A program made the translations under genes and the position numbers. The notes below the pieces were generated by a model. The model was not told the origin of the DNA and did no database searches. It saw only the letters and a program-made list of their open reading frames with translations. Positions 17,202 through 26,078 of a DNA stretch of 64,000 nt are shown here, piece by piece; position 1 is the stretch's first letter, and each line of letters begins with the position of its first letter. The stretch comes from Thalassoglobus sp. JC818 (GTDB lineage: Bacteria; Planctomycetota; Planctomycetia; Planctomycetales; Planctomycetaceae): positions 248,001 to 312,000 of the forward strand of contig NZ_JBFEFI010000007.1 in NCBI RefSeq assembly GCF_040717535.1. The letters run 5' to 3'.

Positions 17202-18116
17202 CTATCGCTGAATGGGAGCATCTTTGGGGAGAAGAAATTTGAGAGCTTTCGGGATGATCCGAAACTCGAAAGACTCCGCTCGAATCGGTTCCCCGTCTAG
17301 GTTCATCTGCATCAGCGAATTCGACTCGATTCGAACCGCAGGTAACTGAACCGAATGGACGAACTCATTGGTTTCCGCGTTCATTTCCTTCATCTCGCTG
17401 AAAATCTGTCCGAGCCGCGTCACGTCGACATCTTCGATTCCCAGAACGTCGAGCATTCCATCGTTCAGAAACGCATTCGGGGCGACCTGAAATCCTCCGC
17501 CTGCGAGTCGTCCATTCCCCACTGCGACGACAAGCAGATTGTCCTGCTGAATTGCTCCGTCGGGATCGACAATTCGAGCATGATCCGGTGAGGCCGCAAT
17601 TGCGGAGATCAGCCCGACAATCGAATAAGCCGCTCCGCCTAATGCCTTCTTCAAACCGTCCGGAGTGTTTGTTGTGACTTCAGCTCCGAAGCCTCCGCTG
17701 GCGACGTTCAGGAAACATCGATCGTTGCAGCAGGCGATATCGATCGCAACGGGGGTGGCTGAGAGCGCCAATTGCAAAGCAGCCATTGGGTCTCCGATGG
17801 GGATTCCACAACCATTCGCGAAATCATTGGCTGTACCAAAAGGGACGACGCCCACGGATGTCGCAGAGGCGTCCTTCAATTCCATGAGACCTTGCACGAC
17901 TTCACTGACCGTTCCGTCTCCCCCGACAGCGATCAGGCGGGAAACTTTCTGCTCTCCCAATTCTTGAGCGAAGCGGGCAGCGTCCCCAGCTTCCCAGGTG
18001 ACATGTACCGAGATCTCAGCCCCTTCTGAGCGGCACTGTTCAACCGCCAGACGTAAGTCAGGGTTTCCGGCAGCTTTCCCGTTCACTATCAGACTCAACT
18101 CTTTAGCAACAGACAT
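17202..18116 (-). CDS. YegS/diacylglycerol kinase-family lipid kinase
   Basis: A 304-residue soluble lipid kinase of the DAGK catalytic family, phosphorylating diacylglycerol, sphingoid or phosphatidylglycerol-type lipids with ATP. The nucleotide motif Val-Gly-Gly-Asp-Gly-Thr-Val-Ser-Glu and the Pro-Phe-Gly-Thr-Ala-Asn-Asp-Phe-Ala block are intact, as is the second-domain Asn-Leu-Asp-Gly-Glu-Pro motif near the end. The ATG at 18116 has AGGA 9 bases upstream and begins just before the first strand, so the longer frame to 18263 is rejected. Its lipid substrate is unknown. It is divergent from the AI-2E-family permease. Confidence 0.85.
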   Translation of the reverse strand: MSVAKELSLIVNGKAAGNPDLRLAVEQCRSEGAEISVHVTWEAGDAARFAQELGEQKVSRLIAVGGDGTVSEVVQGLMELKDASATSVGVVPFGTANDFANGCGIPIGDPMAALQLALSATPVAIDIACCNDRCFLNVASGGFGAEVTTNTPDGLKKALGGAAYSIVGLISAIAASPDHARIVDPDGAIQQDNLLVVAVGNGRLAGGGFQVAPNAFLNDGMLDVLGIEDVDVTRLGQIFSEMKEMNAETNEFVHSVQLPAVRIESNSLMQMNLDGEPIRAESFEFRIIPKALKFLLPKDAPIQR

Positions 18117-18488
18117 TGGAAGATATCCTGACTGATAAAATCTGTGGATCGATTTGAGTCGGTGAAAATCGGGAGTTGTTGGGATTCCGATTCTCAGCGG
18201 ACAGGCAAAGGGTTGCAAGTCTCTCTGAGTGGCATTTCTCAAACCGCTTTTCAGGGATGACAAACCTTAGACAGCTGAACCTTCGTCTTCGTATTCAACT
18301 CAGTACTTGCCATTGAACGACACTCATCGACTGCAATTTCTGCGAAGCTGAATTCCCGATTCGTCACAGGTGCGGAAAGATTTTGATTCGAGTAGGTTAC
18401 TGTACGTTGGGGGCGATTGTGTTCAGTGCTTTCTGCATACGACCTCAGCAATTTCATATCAAAGACGAAACGGATCACAGTCGAGACT
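18117..18488. other. Divergent intergenic region
   Basis: About 370 bases between the lipid kinase and the permease, expected to hold both promoters. No terminator, clear promoter hexamers or inverted repeat were identified. Confidence 0.35.
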
Positions 18489-19568
18489 ATGCGAGACAAG
18501 GAATTCCAGTTTTCTCCGTACGGAAATGCGTTGATCTACAGCGGAAGTTTCGTCTTGACGATCGCCGGGCTGCGCGCGGCATCGTCGATCATTATTCCCT
18601 TTCTCCTGGCTGTTTTCTTAAGTGTGTTGTTTGTTCCGATCCTGCAGTATCTGGCAAAACGCATGCCATACCCGCTCGCGATTTCCACGGTCATGGTGTT
18701 GCTGATCTCGCTGTTTGGAGGCATTCCGTTTCTGGTGGGTGGTTCGTTGCGTCGAGTGCTTCGCACGCTGCCACGTTTTCAGGAACAGCTTCGTCGGCAG
18801 GAACTTGTTCTCATCGAACAGCTTGAGAAGTGGGGAATCGAGATTTCCGAAGATGGTCTCGCAGCTGCTTGGGACCCAGCCACAGCAACGCTCATGTTTC
18901 GCAATCTTCTCGACAGCGTGGTCGTGACCTTCAGCAGCGGAATTCTGGTGTTGATCATGGTGGCGTTCATGTTGACAGAGAGCAGCTGGTTGGCGAACAA
19001 GCTGGCTCTGATTGATCGGCGATCAGGTAAGGGAGCCGAAAAGATGGGGCAGATCATCGTGAACGTTCGGCGTTACGTCGGGATTAAGACATTGATCAGC
19101 CTCGCGACAGGCTTGTCGATCGGGTTTGGCCTGCACCTGATGGAGGTGCAGAATGCTGTCGTGTGGGGCTTCATCGCTTTTCTGTTGAATTACATTCCGA
19201 ATATCGGCTCGGTCCTGGCCGGAATTCCGGCGGTCGCTCAAGTGCTCGTGGAAAATGGTCTCGGAATGGCGGTCGCGGTCGCGTTTTTGTATCTGGTCGT
19301 AAATCAAATTCTTGGAAGCATCATCGAGCCACGTCTTCAAGGACACGGGCTCGGATTGTCTCCACTGATCGTTTTCATTTCACTTCTCTTTTGGGGATGG
19401 GTTTTCGGGCCCGTCGGGATGCTGCTTTCGACTCCATTAACGATGGTGGTCAAAATTGCGTTAGAGGAATTTGAAGACACTCGCTGGATCGCCATTCTTC
19501 TCGGTGGGAAACCGGACCGGTGGATGGTGGCTGCCGAAACGCCAGCTGAGAAGTCTTCGCAAGCCTGA
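18489..19568 (+). CDS. AI-2E family transporter (PerM/TqsA-like)
   Basis: A 359-residue polytopic membrane protein. It has the family layout: two N-terminal helices around the Ile-Ile-Pro-Phe-Leu-Leu-Ala motif, a soluble loop, and a C-terminal helix bundle. The bundle has Leu-Asn-Tyr-Ile-Pro-Asn-Ile-Gly-Ser, Ile-Ile-Glu-Pro-Arg-Leu-Gln-Gly, Leu-Gly-Leu-Ser-Pro-Leu, Phe-Trp-Gly-Trp-Val-Phe-Gly-Pro-Val-Gly and Leu-Ser-Thr-Pro-Leu. Members export AI-2 or exchange ions; the substrate here is unknown. The ATG at 18489 fits the family N-terminus better than the TTG at 18417. Confidence 0.87.
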   Translation: MRDKEFQFSPYGNALIYSGSFVLTIAGLRAASSIIIPFLLAVFLSVLFVPILQYLAKRMPYPLAISTVMVLLISLFGGIPFLVGGSLRRVLRTLPRFQEQLRRQELVLIEQLEKWGIEISEDGLAAAWDPATATLMFRNLLDSVVVTFSSGILVLIMVAFMLTESSWLANKLALIDRRSGKGAEKMGQIIVNVRRYVGIKTLISLATGLSIGFGLHLMEVQNAVVWGFIAFLLNYIPNIGSVLAGIPAVAQVLVENGLGMAVAVAFLYLVVNQILGSIIEPRLQGHGLGLSPLIVFISLLFWGWVFGPVGMLLSTPLTMVVKIALEEFEDTRWIAILLGGKPDRWMVAAETPAEKSSQA

Positions 19569-19665
19569 TCGGAAGATTGACATCTCTATCGGCGGATGTA
19601 GAGTCAATGTCATCGCTGTAAATACGAACTGTCGAAAATCACAGAGACCTTGAAGTAGGTGACAG

Positions 19666-20352
19666 ATGGACGCGATTGATATTCTTGGCGGGCTGTTGAA
19701 GAAGAAGTCTTCAGGATCTGGATCAGGCGCGGACATTCTGAAGGATATGTTTGGACGTGGAAGCCGTTCCCAGCCGCAGGCGAAAACTCCACAGCGACGG
19801 ACGACTGAGTCGATCGAGGACCAGGCGAAAGACCTCGAAGACATGCTCAACGTCGCCCACGGACGCACCTCCGGAGGTGGAGGGACTTCGTCGAGAGGCC
19901 CAACGCCCCAGCCTCAATCGACGTCTCGAACGCAAATCGAACCGGGTGGCCCGCTTTCTCCGGATGTTGGTTCTCCATCGTGGGGTGGCGAAGACCGGAT
20001 TGATGAGCAGAAGAGGGCGATGGCACTCATTCAAGCCATGGTGAACGCTGCTAAAAGTGATGGTCAGATCAGTCGGGAAGAACAGCAGAGCATTCTGAGT
20101 CACCTTGACCGCCCCGATCAGGAGACAATCGACTTCCTTCGATCAGAGTTCAACAAGCCGCTTGATGTCCGCGATTTCGCATGGTCCGTTCCGATCGGTC
20201 TCGAACAGGAAGTCTATTCTCTCTCCCTGATCGTCGTTGATCTCGTTTCAGAACAAGAGTCGAATTATCTCCGTGAACTGGCCCACGGACTGAGGCTGTC
20301 CGCATCGACTTGTGAGCAAATCCGTCGGCAAATTCACAGTCGTTCAAGATGA
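19666..20352 (+). CDS. DUF533/TerB-like protein
   Basis: A 228-residue soluble protein. Residues 1-40 are a short amphipathic start, and about 40-115 a low-complexity Ser/Gly/Gln/Pro linker. Residues 118-228 form a helical domain of the DUF533 (TerB-like) type, with Ala-Leu-Ile-Gln-Ala-Met-Val-Asn-Ala-Ala-Lys-Ser-Asp-Gly, then Glu-Glu, Asp-Phe-Ala and a Tyr-Ser-Leu-Ser-Leu-Ile-Val-Val-Asp helix. The acidic loop after Lys-Ser-Asp-Gly resembles the TerB metal-binding position. Function unknown. Confidence 0.75.
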   Translation: MDAIDILGGLLKKKSSGSGSGADILKDMFGRGSRSQPQAKTPQRRTTESIEDQAKDLEDMLNVAHGRTSGGGGTSSRGPTPQPQSTSRTQIEPGGPLSPDVGSPSWGGEDRIDEQKRAMALIQAMVNAAKSDGQISREEQQSILSHLDRPDQETIDFLRSEFNKPLDVRDFAWSVPIGLEQEVYSLSLIVVDLVSEQESNYLRELAHGLRLSASTCEQIRRQIHSRSR

Positions 20353-20431
20353 TTTCGCGAGGCACCTGAATTTCTGTGCGCGTTCGAATGCCGGAGGTTC
20401 GAAACCATTTCAAAGAGATTCCCCAAGCGAG

Positions 20432-20953
20432 TTAGAAGTACGAATCCTCTTCATAGAATTCGTCGGGGTCTGCAGGGACAGTGATGAACTCGATGCTCAT
20501 CGGATAACGCCAAAGTTCGCCGTTCAGCGCCTTAAGCCCTCCGACAATGGGAAAGACGACCAAAGCCAGAACGAGCGCGAACATGAGCGGGATGCCGATG
20601 ATCACAAATATCAAAAGCCCGAAGACGACGGAGTAGATCAGGCTTGTGATGACCCAGTTCGTGATGACAGCTCCATGCCGGTCCGCTTCTGCAGACTGCT
20701 CTTTACTAAGCACCCACATGCAGATCGGGGCGATCATCCCAGCTCCCGGCGCACAATTGAGAAGCTGTGAAAAGTGCATCAGCATGCACCACGATTTCGT
20801 CGACATGCCGAAGATCTGATCGGCGAACTGTGCACTCTCTCCGACATGACCTCCGGACAAGAGCTGTGACTTCGCCTCGTGAAACTCATCATCGGTCAAT
20901 TGACCTTGGTCGCGAAGCTGAGCAAGTCGTTCGATTTCGTCGCTAATTGACAT
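20432..20953 (-). CDS. SHOCT plus DUF4870 membrane protein
   Basis: A 173-residue protein. Residues 1-35 are a SHOCT motif (Ile-Glu-Arg-Leu-Ala-Gln-Leu-Arg-Asp-Gln-Gly, Thr-Asp-Asp-Glu-Phe, Lys-Ser-Gln-Leu-Leu), a short oligomerisation or interaction helix pair. Residues about 52-150 hold three to four helices of DUF4870/Tic20-like type, including the His-Phe-Ser-Gln-Leu start and Asp-Arg-His-Gly-Ala-Val-Ile-Thr-Asn-Trp. The C-terminus is acidic. Function unknown. It converges on the DUF533 gene. Confidence 0.78.
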   Translation of the reverse strand: MSISDEIERLAQLRDQGQLTDDEFHEAKSQLLSGGHVGESAQFADQIFGMSTKSWCMLMHFSQLLNCAPGAGMIAPICMWVLSKEQSAEADRHGAVITNWVITSLIYSVVFGLLIFVIIGIPLMFALVLALVVFPIVGGLKALNGELWRYPMSIEFITVPADPDEFYEEDSYF

Positions 20954-21148
20954 CTAAAACTCATTTCAGTGGGGAAGAGTGTGCTTCGATTCCGTTCACA
21001 CTTGTCATAACGCAATTCGCTGTGAATAGCTCAAATTTTCTCGCTCGTTGAGTGCATTCGTCGAATTGATCTTCGAAACCCGATCCAATGCACCCATCTC
21101 GTCGCAGGAAGTGAATTCCATCGACATCCCAGAAAACGCTACGTCGAC

Positions 21149-21376
21149 TCAAATTCGGAAAACCCATTGCAGGACTGGGCGATACAGCATCCCGAGTTCG
21201 TCATGAATTCCAATGCGTTTCAAGAGTTGTTCGAAGTAGCCGGACCCGAAACAGAAGTGTTCGATCCCCGAAATAATGAGCGGCAGAAAGAGGGCGAACA
21301 GAACAAAGAATATGGCGGCGAAGACAGCCCCGCCGCGTCGAACTGGCGACAATGAACTATTGTCGGTATCTCTCAT
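21149..21376 (-). CDS. Possible small membrane protein
   Basis: A 75-residue frame starting with ATG. A basic Arg-Arg-Gly-Gly turn is followed by one long hydrophobic helix (Ala-Ile-Phe-Phe-Val-Leu-Phe-Ala-Leu-Phe-Leu-Pro-Leu), then a mildly hydrophobic C-terminus. The composition is typical of a real inner-membrane peptide, but there is no clear ribosome site and no recognised family. The frame at 20961-21167 downstream is not convincing. Confidence 0.4.
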   Translation of the reverse strand: MRDTDNSSLSPVRRGGAVFAAIFFVLFALFLPLIISGIEHFCFGSGYFEQLLKRIGIHDELGMLYRPVLQWVFRI

Positions 21377-21578
21377 TGGAACGTCTCATCGCGGAACTCC
21401 GATCACCACTCTAGGACTTCGATGCTAACATCCTGGTCCGACAATTGCGAAGTTTCATTTCAACACCGCGATCGAAGAAGTGCGTCTCGTGAGCAATCTG
21501 TGCCTGTTGGCGAACCGCATTCGGTAAGCGCGATTCAGCAACCATCGTAGTGCGAGTGCATCAAGCCAAGAGTGAGGA

Positions 21579-22733
21579 CTATGTTCTTCCCCGTTTGCGA
21601 TAAGCTCCGGGAGTCTGTCCGATTTCGCGGCGAAAGACGACGTGCATGTATTCGGGATGTTGGAACCCACACAGGTTCGCGATTTTTTCGAGAGGGAGAT
21701 CCGTCTCGGTGAGGAGCTGTTGTGCCCGCTTCACCTGCACCTTACGAATCTCTTGTTGCGGTGACCGGTTGAGGTACTTCCGCATCTTCCGTTCGAGTGA
21801 GCTTCTCGACATGGGTACGATCTGTAAAACATCTTCGACCGTAATTCCGCTGCAGGCATTTTCGCGGATGAAACGTAGTGCCGAAGCGACCGTTTGGTCT
21901 TCAATGGCCACGACGTCGGTCGACTGTCGAGTCGAGATTCCAAGCGGCGGAACAAAGACTTTCGGCTCGTCGACATGCTCGCCGTTCATGAGTTTCGAAA
22001 GCGTCTCCGCAGCACGATACCCAACGAGTTCTGCATTCGGGACTACACTCGAAAGAGGAGGGCGGCAAAGCTGGCAGAGGATCTCGTCGTTGTCGACGCC
22101 GATCACGGCAACTTCTTCCGGGACGGCCACGTCATCCTGAAAACAGGTGTCGAGAATCTGTTGGCCTCGCACGTCATTGCACGCGAAAATTCCGACCGGT
22201 TTCTCCAACTCGTTGATCCATCGCGAGAGGTGTTCTTGCTCTTCCTCCCATGGGCGAGCAGCCGTTCCAAACCAGGTGGAGTTGTAAACTGCGGAGTCCC
22301 CGAGTTTTTGTCGCACTGTGTTTTCGTAGGCGTTTTGCCGTCTTTCAGACCAGGCTTCGCCGCTGAAACCGCAAAAGGCAAGGTGGCGAAATCCGCGGTC
22401 CAGAAGGTGCTCGGCCGCGAGTTTGCCGATTTTGGCGTCGTCAGACCAGACGTGACAGAAACCGAGGTCTTCGCGTCGGTCGGTCAATTCCACCAGCGGA
22501 ATACCCTTGGCAGCGACTGCATCGGCGAGTCGTGAGGTCGTTGCTCTCGATAGAATTCCATCTCCGTTCCAGTGATTCAGCCACAGCGGAGGGTCGCTGG
22601 AGAGGTCGCGCTGTTCAAGAAAAACGGACCACTCATCATGCTTGCGCATGAATTTAATGATGCCAGTCAGAAGACGACGTCCGTAAATGCTCGACGTTTC
22701 AACAACTAACGCTACCCGTCGCTTTGAAGGCAT
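21579..22733 (-). CDS. XylR-type transcriptional regulator (LacI-like sensor plus AraC HTH)
   Basis: A 384-residue DNA-binding regulator. Residues 1-270 form a periplasmic-binding-protein-like sugar sensor (Arg-Arg-Val-Ala-Leu-Val-Val-Glu start, Gly-Ile-Phe-Ala-Cys-Asn-Asp-Val-Arg-Gly, Val-Ile-Gly-Val-Asp-Asn-Asp). The last 100 residues are an AraC-type double helix-turn-helix with Leu-Glu-Arg-Lys-Met-Arg-Lys and Ile-Ala-Asn-Leu-Cys-Gly-Phe-Gln-His-Pro-Glu-Tyr. This XylR arrangement is greatly expanded in planctomycetes, normally next to sugar genes; none is adjacent here, so the target is unknown. The ATG at 22733 is chosen over a longer frame to 22826. Confidence 0.87.
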   Translation of the reverse strand: MPSKRRVALVVETSSIYGRRLLTGIIKFMRKHDEWSVFLEQRDLSSDPPLWLNHWNGDGILSRATTSRLADAVAAKGIPLVELTDRREDLGFCHVWSDDAKIGKLAAEHLLDRGFRHLAFCGFSGEAWSERRQNAYENTVRQKLGDSAVYNSTWFGTAARPWEEEQEHLSRWINELEKPVGIFACNDVRGQQILDTCFQDDVAVPEEVAVIGVDNDEILCQLCRPPLSSVVPNAELVGYRAAETLSKLMNGEHVDEPKVFVPPLGISTRQSTDVVAIEDQTVASALRFIRENACSGITVEDVLQIVPMSRSSLERKMRKYLNRSPQQEIRKVQVKRAQQLLTETDLPLEKIANLCGFQHPEYMHVVFRREIGQTPGAYRKRGRT

Positions 22734-22865
22734 GTTTCGAGTGACCTGGAGGAGATGATGAAGTGCAATGCATGCAGCATCATGTCGGGTAAGAGGGTGT
22801 TGATGCAATGTCGGTGCACCAAACATCTCGTCCAGACAAAATGCCCGCTCATGTTGAGATGCGAA

Positions 22866-24149
22866 TTAGAGAGTTGCGAAAACCTCTTTCGCAGCGTTGA
22901 CTGTGTTTTCTAAATCTTGTTCTGTGTGTTCCGCACCGAGGAAATTTGCTTCGAACTGACTACATGGGAGATAAATCCCACGATCCAGCATCCCATGGAA
23001 ATAGGTTGCGAACCGTTCGGTTTGATTTCGAGCGGAGACGGTGAAGTTGACGACCTGATCCGGATTGAAGAAGAGCGTAAACATGCTCCCAACATTCGCG
23101 ACAGTGTGATCGATTCCGTGCTTGCGAGCTGCAGCGGACAGATCTTCCGCCAGACGAGTCGTCTTCGTAGCAAGCTCCGGATAAGGATTGCTGTCTCGAA
23201 GTTCTGTCAAAGTGGCCAACCCCGCAGCTGTCGCAAGCGGATTTCCTGAAAGTGTGCCCGCTTGATAGACGGGTCCAACCGGCGAGACGGTCTGCATGAT
23301 GTCTGCCCGTCCTCCGTAAGCTCCGACCGGTAATCCACCACCGACAATCTTTCCGAGAGTTGTCAGATCTGGAGTAATTCCGAACAGTTCCTGGGCTCCG
23401 CCGAGCGAGACCCGAAAGCCGGTCATGACTTCGTCGAAAATCAAAACGGCTCCGGAATTCGTACAACGTGATCGCAGCGTCGACAGAAAATCACTCGTCG
23501 GGACGACCACTCCCATGTTTCCCACGACCGGTTCCAGAATTACGCACGCGATCTCATCCCCGAATTGATCGAACGCCGCATTCAATTGCTCGACGTCGTT
23601 GTACTCCAGCAAATGAGTGTCGCGCGTGCAGCCTTCGGGGATTCCTGGACTCGAAGGCGTTCCAAGAGTCAGAGCACCACTGCCAGCCTGGACAAGCAAA
23701 CTGTCGACATGACCGTGATAGCAGCCTGAGAATTTGATGATCTTGTCGCGACCGGTGAATCCTCGAGCCAGTCGGACAGCGCTCATCGTCGCTTCGGTTC
23801 CAGAGTTCACCATCCGAACCATCTCGATCGAAGGGATGAGTTCGACAATCAACTCAGCGAGATCAGACTCGCGAACCGTGGGGGCTCCGAAACTTGTCCC
23901 GAGTTTGGTGGCAGCTTCAATTGCCTGAGTAACCTTCGGGTGACAGTGTCCCAGAATGTGAGGTCCCCACGAGCCGATGAAGTCGAGGTAGCGATTTCCA
24001 TCGATGTCGAAGAGGTACTGTCGCTCACCGCGTTCGATGAAGACGGGGGTTCCACCCACTCCTCCGAAGGCTCTCGCAGGACTGTTGACACCTCCGGGGA
24101 TCACTTTCTTGGCGCGTTCGAACTCCGCAGCACTTCGCGAACGATTCAT
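22866..24149 (-). CDS. hemL: Glutamate-1-semialdehyde 2,1-aminomutase
   Basis: A 427-residue PLP enzyme converting glutamate-1-semialdehyde to 5-aminolevulinate, the C5-route precursor of haem. Signatures include Ile-Pro-Gly-Gly-Val-Asn-Ser-Pro-Ala-Arg-Ala-Phe, Phe-Ser-Gly-Cys-Tyr-His-Gly-His-Val-Asp, the PLP-binding Asp in Ile-Phe-Asp-Glu-Val, and the Schiff-base Lys in Thr-Leu-Gly-Lys-Ile-Val-Gly-Gly-Gly-Leu-Pro. The ATG at 24149 places the usual 16 residues before the Pro-Gly-Gly motif; an ATG at 24194 in frame would add 15. The XylR-type gene lies downstream on the same strand. Confidence 0.95.
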   Translation of the reverse strand: MNRSRSAAEFERAKKVIPGGVNSPARAFGGVGGTPVFIERGERQYLFDIDGNRYLDFIGSWGPHILGHCHPKVTQAIEAATKLGTSFGAPTVRESDLAELIVELIPSIEMVRMVNSGTEATMSAVRLARGFTGRDKIIKFSGCYHGHVDSLLVQAGSGALTLGTPSSPGIPEGCTRDTHLLEYNDVEQLNAAFDQFGDEIACVILEPVVGNMGVVVPTSDFLSTLRSRCTNSGAVLIFDEVMTGFRVSLGGAQELFGITPDLTTLGKIVGGGLPVGAYGGRADIMQTVSPVGPVYQAGTLSGNPLATAAGLATLTELRDSNPYPELATKTTRLAEDLSAAARKHGIDHTVANVGSMFTLFFNPDQVVNFTVSARNQTERFATYFHGMLDRGIYLPCSQFEANFLGAEHTEQDLENTVNAAKEVFATL

Positions 24150-24206
24150 GATTTGAGCACTTCTTTCCGTAATGTTTTCAAGTTCAGACAGCATCGCCAG
24201 CGTTGC

Positions 24207-24797
24207 TTAGGCCTCTTTGAGAACCATATCGATACACATGACCGACCCGAGGATCAGCATCCGGATGGGATTGTCCATCGGGACTTCCTCGGAGATCTCA
24301 AGCATGTAGTTATCAGCGCTGGTGAACATCTCTTTGCCGAGCCCGTTCCATTTCTTCGAAACTTTCGCGAGTTCAATTCCATCATGGAGAAAGCGAAATT
24401 CCCAGCCGGTGAAACTTCCTTTCAGGTCGCAGAGGATCTCGTCATTCTCTCCGAGAACGTGAAACGCTCCGCCAATTGAAAAGAGTTTCTGCTTGAACCC
24501 TCCGATGCGATCTCCATCGTCGTCATGAACGTCCACTTTCGACAGGAATAAGGAAACGCCACGGTGGACCGAGATGACCGGTTCACCATCTGGGCTGGTG
24601 ATGTAGATCTCGAAGGGAGTTAATGTCTTATAGTCGGTGAATCTCAACATCTTGGTGATCCACCCCAGACGCGGCTCACGGCAATGCAGAATCATTTCTC
24701 CGGACGAAGGATCGTACACGTCGTAGTTGCTGGCCGATTTGAACATTCCAACATGTTCTATGACCAGAAACAGGTTACGTTGCAGTGCTTCATGCAT
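24207..24797 (-). CDS. LURP-one-related (phospholipid-scramblase-like) protein
   Basis: A 196-residue protein with the 12-stranded tubby-like fold signature of the LOR/scramblase superfamily. The pattern is Tyr-Asp-Val-Tyr-Asp, then Thr-Pro-Phe-Glu-Ile-Tyr, a central Gly-Gly-Phe-Lys-Gln-Lys-Leu, Gly-Ala-Phe-His-Val-Leu, and Ala-Lys-Val-Ser-Lys-Lys-Trp-Asn-Gly-Leu. The buried C-terminal helix is hydrophobic (Met-Leu-Ile-Leu-Gly-Ser-Val-Met-Cys-Ile-Asp). Its role in bacteria is unknown. It is upstream of hemL on the same strand, separated by 57 bases. Confidence 0.78.
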   Translation of the reverse strand: MHEALQRNLFLVIEHVGMFKSASNYDVYDPSSGEMILHCREPRLGWITKMLRFTDYKTLTPFEIYITSPDGEPVISVHRGVSLFLSKVDVHDDDGDRIGGFKQKLFSIGGAFHVLGENDEILCDLKGSFTGWEFRFLHDGIELAKVSKKWNGLGKEMFTSADNYMLEISEEVPMDNPIRMLILGSVMCIDMVLKEA

Positions 24798-25157
24798 CCT
24801 GACGATCCAACGAGTTCGGAGTGAAGGTGATTTGGAGAGCCCAAAGTCTAGAGTTTCAGCTCTGATCTGGCGAATCAGAGGCGAATGATTGGCCCCAGAA
24901 ATTCCGTTTTGTCGCTGAGAAATGACGATTCGGAAAACTCAGTCGACGGATTTGGTTGCGAAAGCTGTGTTGAGCATTCCCTACAATCCAAGCGACTGTC
25001 AATTTCTGATCCCCAGATGAATCTCTTTGAATTGGACACCTCAAATGATAGAAATAATTGAGGCAAAAGTCGCCGACTCCACTGAAGATGGAATATTGAT
25101 TGCCTGACAAATCTGTCGGCCTTCCACAAACAACAACTCCTCCGGAGAGAAAATCAG
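24798..25157. other. Divergent intergenic region
   Basis: About 360 bases between the LURP-one-like gene and the secreted protein gene. It is expected to hold both promoters; nothing else is supported. Confidence 0.35.
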
Positions 25158-25979
25158 ATGAAGTGGTCCCTGGTATTCGCCCTCGCATTCGTCACCACAT
25201 CCGGACTGGTGGCGTCAAGTGCCTCCGCTCAGGGCCTGATCTGGTCACTTCCTGAAGATGGAACGCTTGTTCGCTACAAAGGCGTTTACAAACAGACAAG
25301 TCGTCAGCCCAATTCCACTGAAGGTGATCTGGAACTGTCATGGGATCGAATCCTCGAGATCCGGTCAGTTGGCACCGAAATGGGCGTCTATCACGGAGAA
25401 GACGTTTCGTGTCGCTGGATCGAGATTAAAGTCGAGACCGGTCACTCTCCGGAAGGTGTTCTCGACGCTGGTCCCGGTGGGATTCGGATGTTCAAGCTGT
25501 TGGTTCCGGAGACCGAAATTCGCGGCACTGTGGATGTTCCTGTCTCACAAGGACGCAAGATCTTTGCCGCGTTTCTCCCGATCGTGAAGGGATATCGAAA
25601 GATTGGTGATGAGCCGACTCAAGAAATCACTTCCGAAGTCTTTCAGCTCTACCCGGTCATCGCTCTGCTTCGTCATTACCGTGAATTGCAGCCCGGCGAA
25701 CAGACTCAAACGTCGGTCATCGCTGGGGATTTCCCAACGACTCTCTACACCGGCACACTCGTCATGGAGACGAACACCTACCGATCGTCGAACACTGCAG
25801 AAATCTTGCAGTCAAGTGAGTTTCCGTTCGGCGTCGTCGGTTGGACTGCCAAGACCGTGACTGAGGAAAAGGGAACGACCGACCAACGCTCCGATTTCGC
25901 TGAAGTCACAATCATCGAAGAAGACATGAAAGCCATCGCGATCGAACAGGATGCTCAGTCAGAATTCCTGGTGAACTAA
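25158..25979 (+). CDS. Secreted protein of unknown function
   Basis: A 273-residue product with a clear signal peptide (residues 1-24, cleavage after Ala-Ser-Ala). The mature part is beta-rich with a Leu-Pro-Glu-Asp-Gly-Thr-Leu-Val-Arg-Tyr-Lys-Gly start and no catalytic motif I recognise. GGAG lies about 10 bases before the ATG. It is probably a phylum-specific exported protein. It converges with the RluA gene. Confidence 0.65.
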   Translation: MKWSLVFALAFVTTSGLVASSASAQGLIWSLPEDGTLVRYKGVYKQTSRQPNSTEGDLELSWDRILEIRSVGTEMGVYHGEDVSCRWIEIKVETGHSPEGVLDAGPGGIRMFKLLVPETEIRGTVDVPVSQGRKIFAAFLPIVKGYRKIGDEPTQEITSEVFQLYPVIALLRHYRELQPGEQTQTSVIAGDFPTTLYTGTLVMETNTYRSSNTAEILQSSEFPFGVVGWTAKTVTEEKGTTDQRSDFAEVTIIEEDMKAIAIEQDAQSEFLVN

Positions 25980-26078
25980 GGCAAGCAGCTCTTTCCTGTG
26001 CACTCACTTGAGGTGTGTCATCAGGCAAACAGCTGGGTTTGGGCGTGCGGGTGAGCGGAAACGAAAACTGCAAATGTT

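Noticed and set aside
20961-21167. Minus-strand frame of 68 codons
   Set aside because: No ribosome site, no recognisable composition, and it overlaps the end of a better small membrane-protein candidate.
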